Part shown: piece by piece, positions 20,791 to 21,053 of the stretch | Position numbering within the stretch: position 1 is the stretch's first letter | Layout of the letters: each line of letters begins with the position of its first letter | Assembly (NCBI GenBank): GCA_019419525.1 | Contig: DXZU01000016.1 | Span: 1 to 21,053 of the forward strand | DNA: 21,053 nt | Source: Collinsella sp. | Lineage (GTDB): Bacteria > Actinomycetota > Coriobacteriia > Coriobacteriales > Coriobacteriaceae | Reading direction: 5' to 3' | Position numbers and translations under genes: made by a program | The notes under the pieces: generated by a model | Told to the model about the DNA's origin: nothing | The model's database searches: none | Seen by the model: the letters and a program-made list of their open reading frames with translations, nothing else

Positions 20791-21053
20791 ATGGGCATCA
20801 CGTTCGACAGATCAGAGTTTAATGCGGATATCACATCAAAGATGGACGATATTCGTGAAAACTATTTGGATGATGGCGAAGGGGATGATGTCGCCTTCGC
20901 CTATACCGTTGCGGCCGTTTTTGAAGGCGAAGATATTCTTTCCGATGAGAATAGCTTTATCTATACCGATGGGGCCAATGACCACGGTGTTGATTTTTAC
21001 CTTGATTCTCATTTTCATTGCAACAGCCTCAGGACTCAGCGCAACGCGTTGCG
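20791..21053 (+). CDS. N-terminus of a protein resembling AIPR-type (abortive infection) proteins, cut by the window end
   Basis: Only the first 87 residues are present and the frame is still open at the last base. The ATG at 20791 has GGAG (20781-20784) 6 bases upstream and a good promoter further up. The segment DDVAFAYTVAAVF followed by YTDGANDHGVDFYLD (58-72) resembles the N-terminal TDGxNDxGID pattern of AIPR and related nuclease-like proteins, which typically act against phages; normally a longer protein follows. Codon and base use is visibly more AT-rich than in recQ or metA, which suggests transfer. The call is by motif only. Confidence 0.5.
   Translation, partial: MGITFDRSEFNADITSKMDDIRENYLDDGEGDDVAFAYTVAAVFEGEDILSDENSFIYTDGANDHGVDFYLDSHFHCNSLRTQRNAL

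Overview
The window looks like chromosome of a gut Coriobacteriia, most probably Collinsella. This is inferred from the high G+C coding sequence with C/G-ending codons, the strong AGGAG-type ribosome sites, the gene set (several GntR/UTRA regulators, SIS-domain deglycases, mannose-family PTS, YitT, a PreP-like M16 peptidase) and the many palindromic intergenic repeats. No rRNA, tRNA, CRISPR array or insertion sequence with a transposase is visible.

Layout. 1-321: no complete gene, a structured repeat and a promoter. 322-1329: YitT membrane protein and its terminator. 1550-2269: a GntR/UTRA regulator, followed by a run of strong hairpins. 2621-5361: recQ and a second GntR/UTRA regulator 2 bp apart. 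5506-6474: an FrlB-like SIS deglycase behind a pair of 17-bp direct repeats that look like GntR operators. 6859-7836 (-): an L-2-hydroxyacid (lactate/hydroxyisocaproate-type) dehydrogenase. 8048-8974: metA, convergent with a 5-formyltetrahydrofolate cyclo-ligase (8998-9594, -). 9984-13028 (-): a 1014-residue PreP-like M16 metallopeptidase.

13312-18039 is a sugar-amine utilisation locus: a GntR/UTRA regulator, then PTS mannose-family EIIA, EIIB, a second SIS deglycase, EIIC and EIID. This gene set matches the Salmonella gfr type of system, where glucoselysine or fructoselysine is imported and phosphorylated by a mannose-family PTS and then split by a deglycase. An internal terminator, a new promoter and a long intercistronic hairpin flank the deglycase gene, whose codon use is stronger than that of the PTS genes, so it is probably made in excess. 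The lone deglycase at 5506-6474 has its own regulator but no transporter, and may share this PTS.

18173-21053 looks accessory. It has two 76-bp direct repeats packed with GAGAGATA sites in front of an AlbA_2/Schlafen-type, HATPase and winged-helix regulator; a small protein that looks like a PilZN-type head joined to a TasA/SipW-type tail; and, cut by the window edge, the N-terminus of a lower-G+C protein resembling AIPR-type (abortive infection) proteins.

The most unusual content is between genes. At least four families of palindromic elements are each present twice or more. One 49-bp family (1408-1456 and 9614-9662) shows a compensatory base-pair change in its stem. Another (64-185 and 6574-6737) shares an AAAACCGCAGGT core inside a long stem, and the second member carries G-U pairs that only work in plus-strand RNA.
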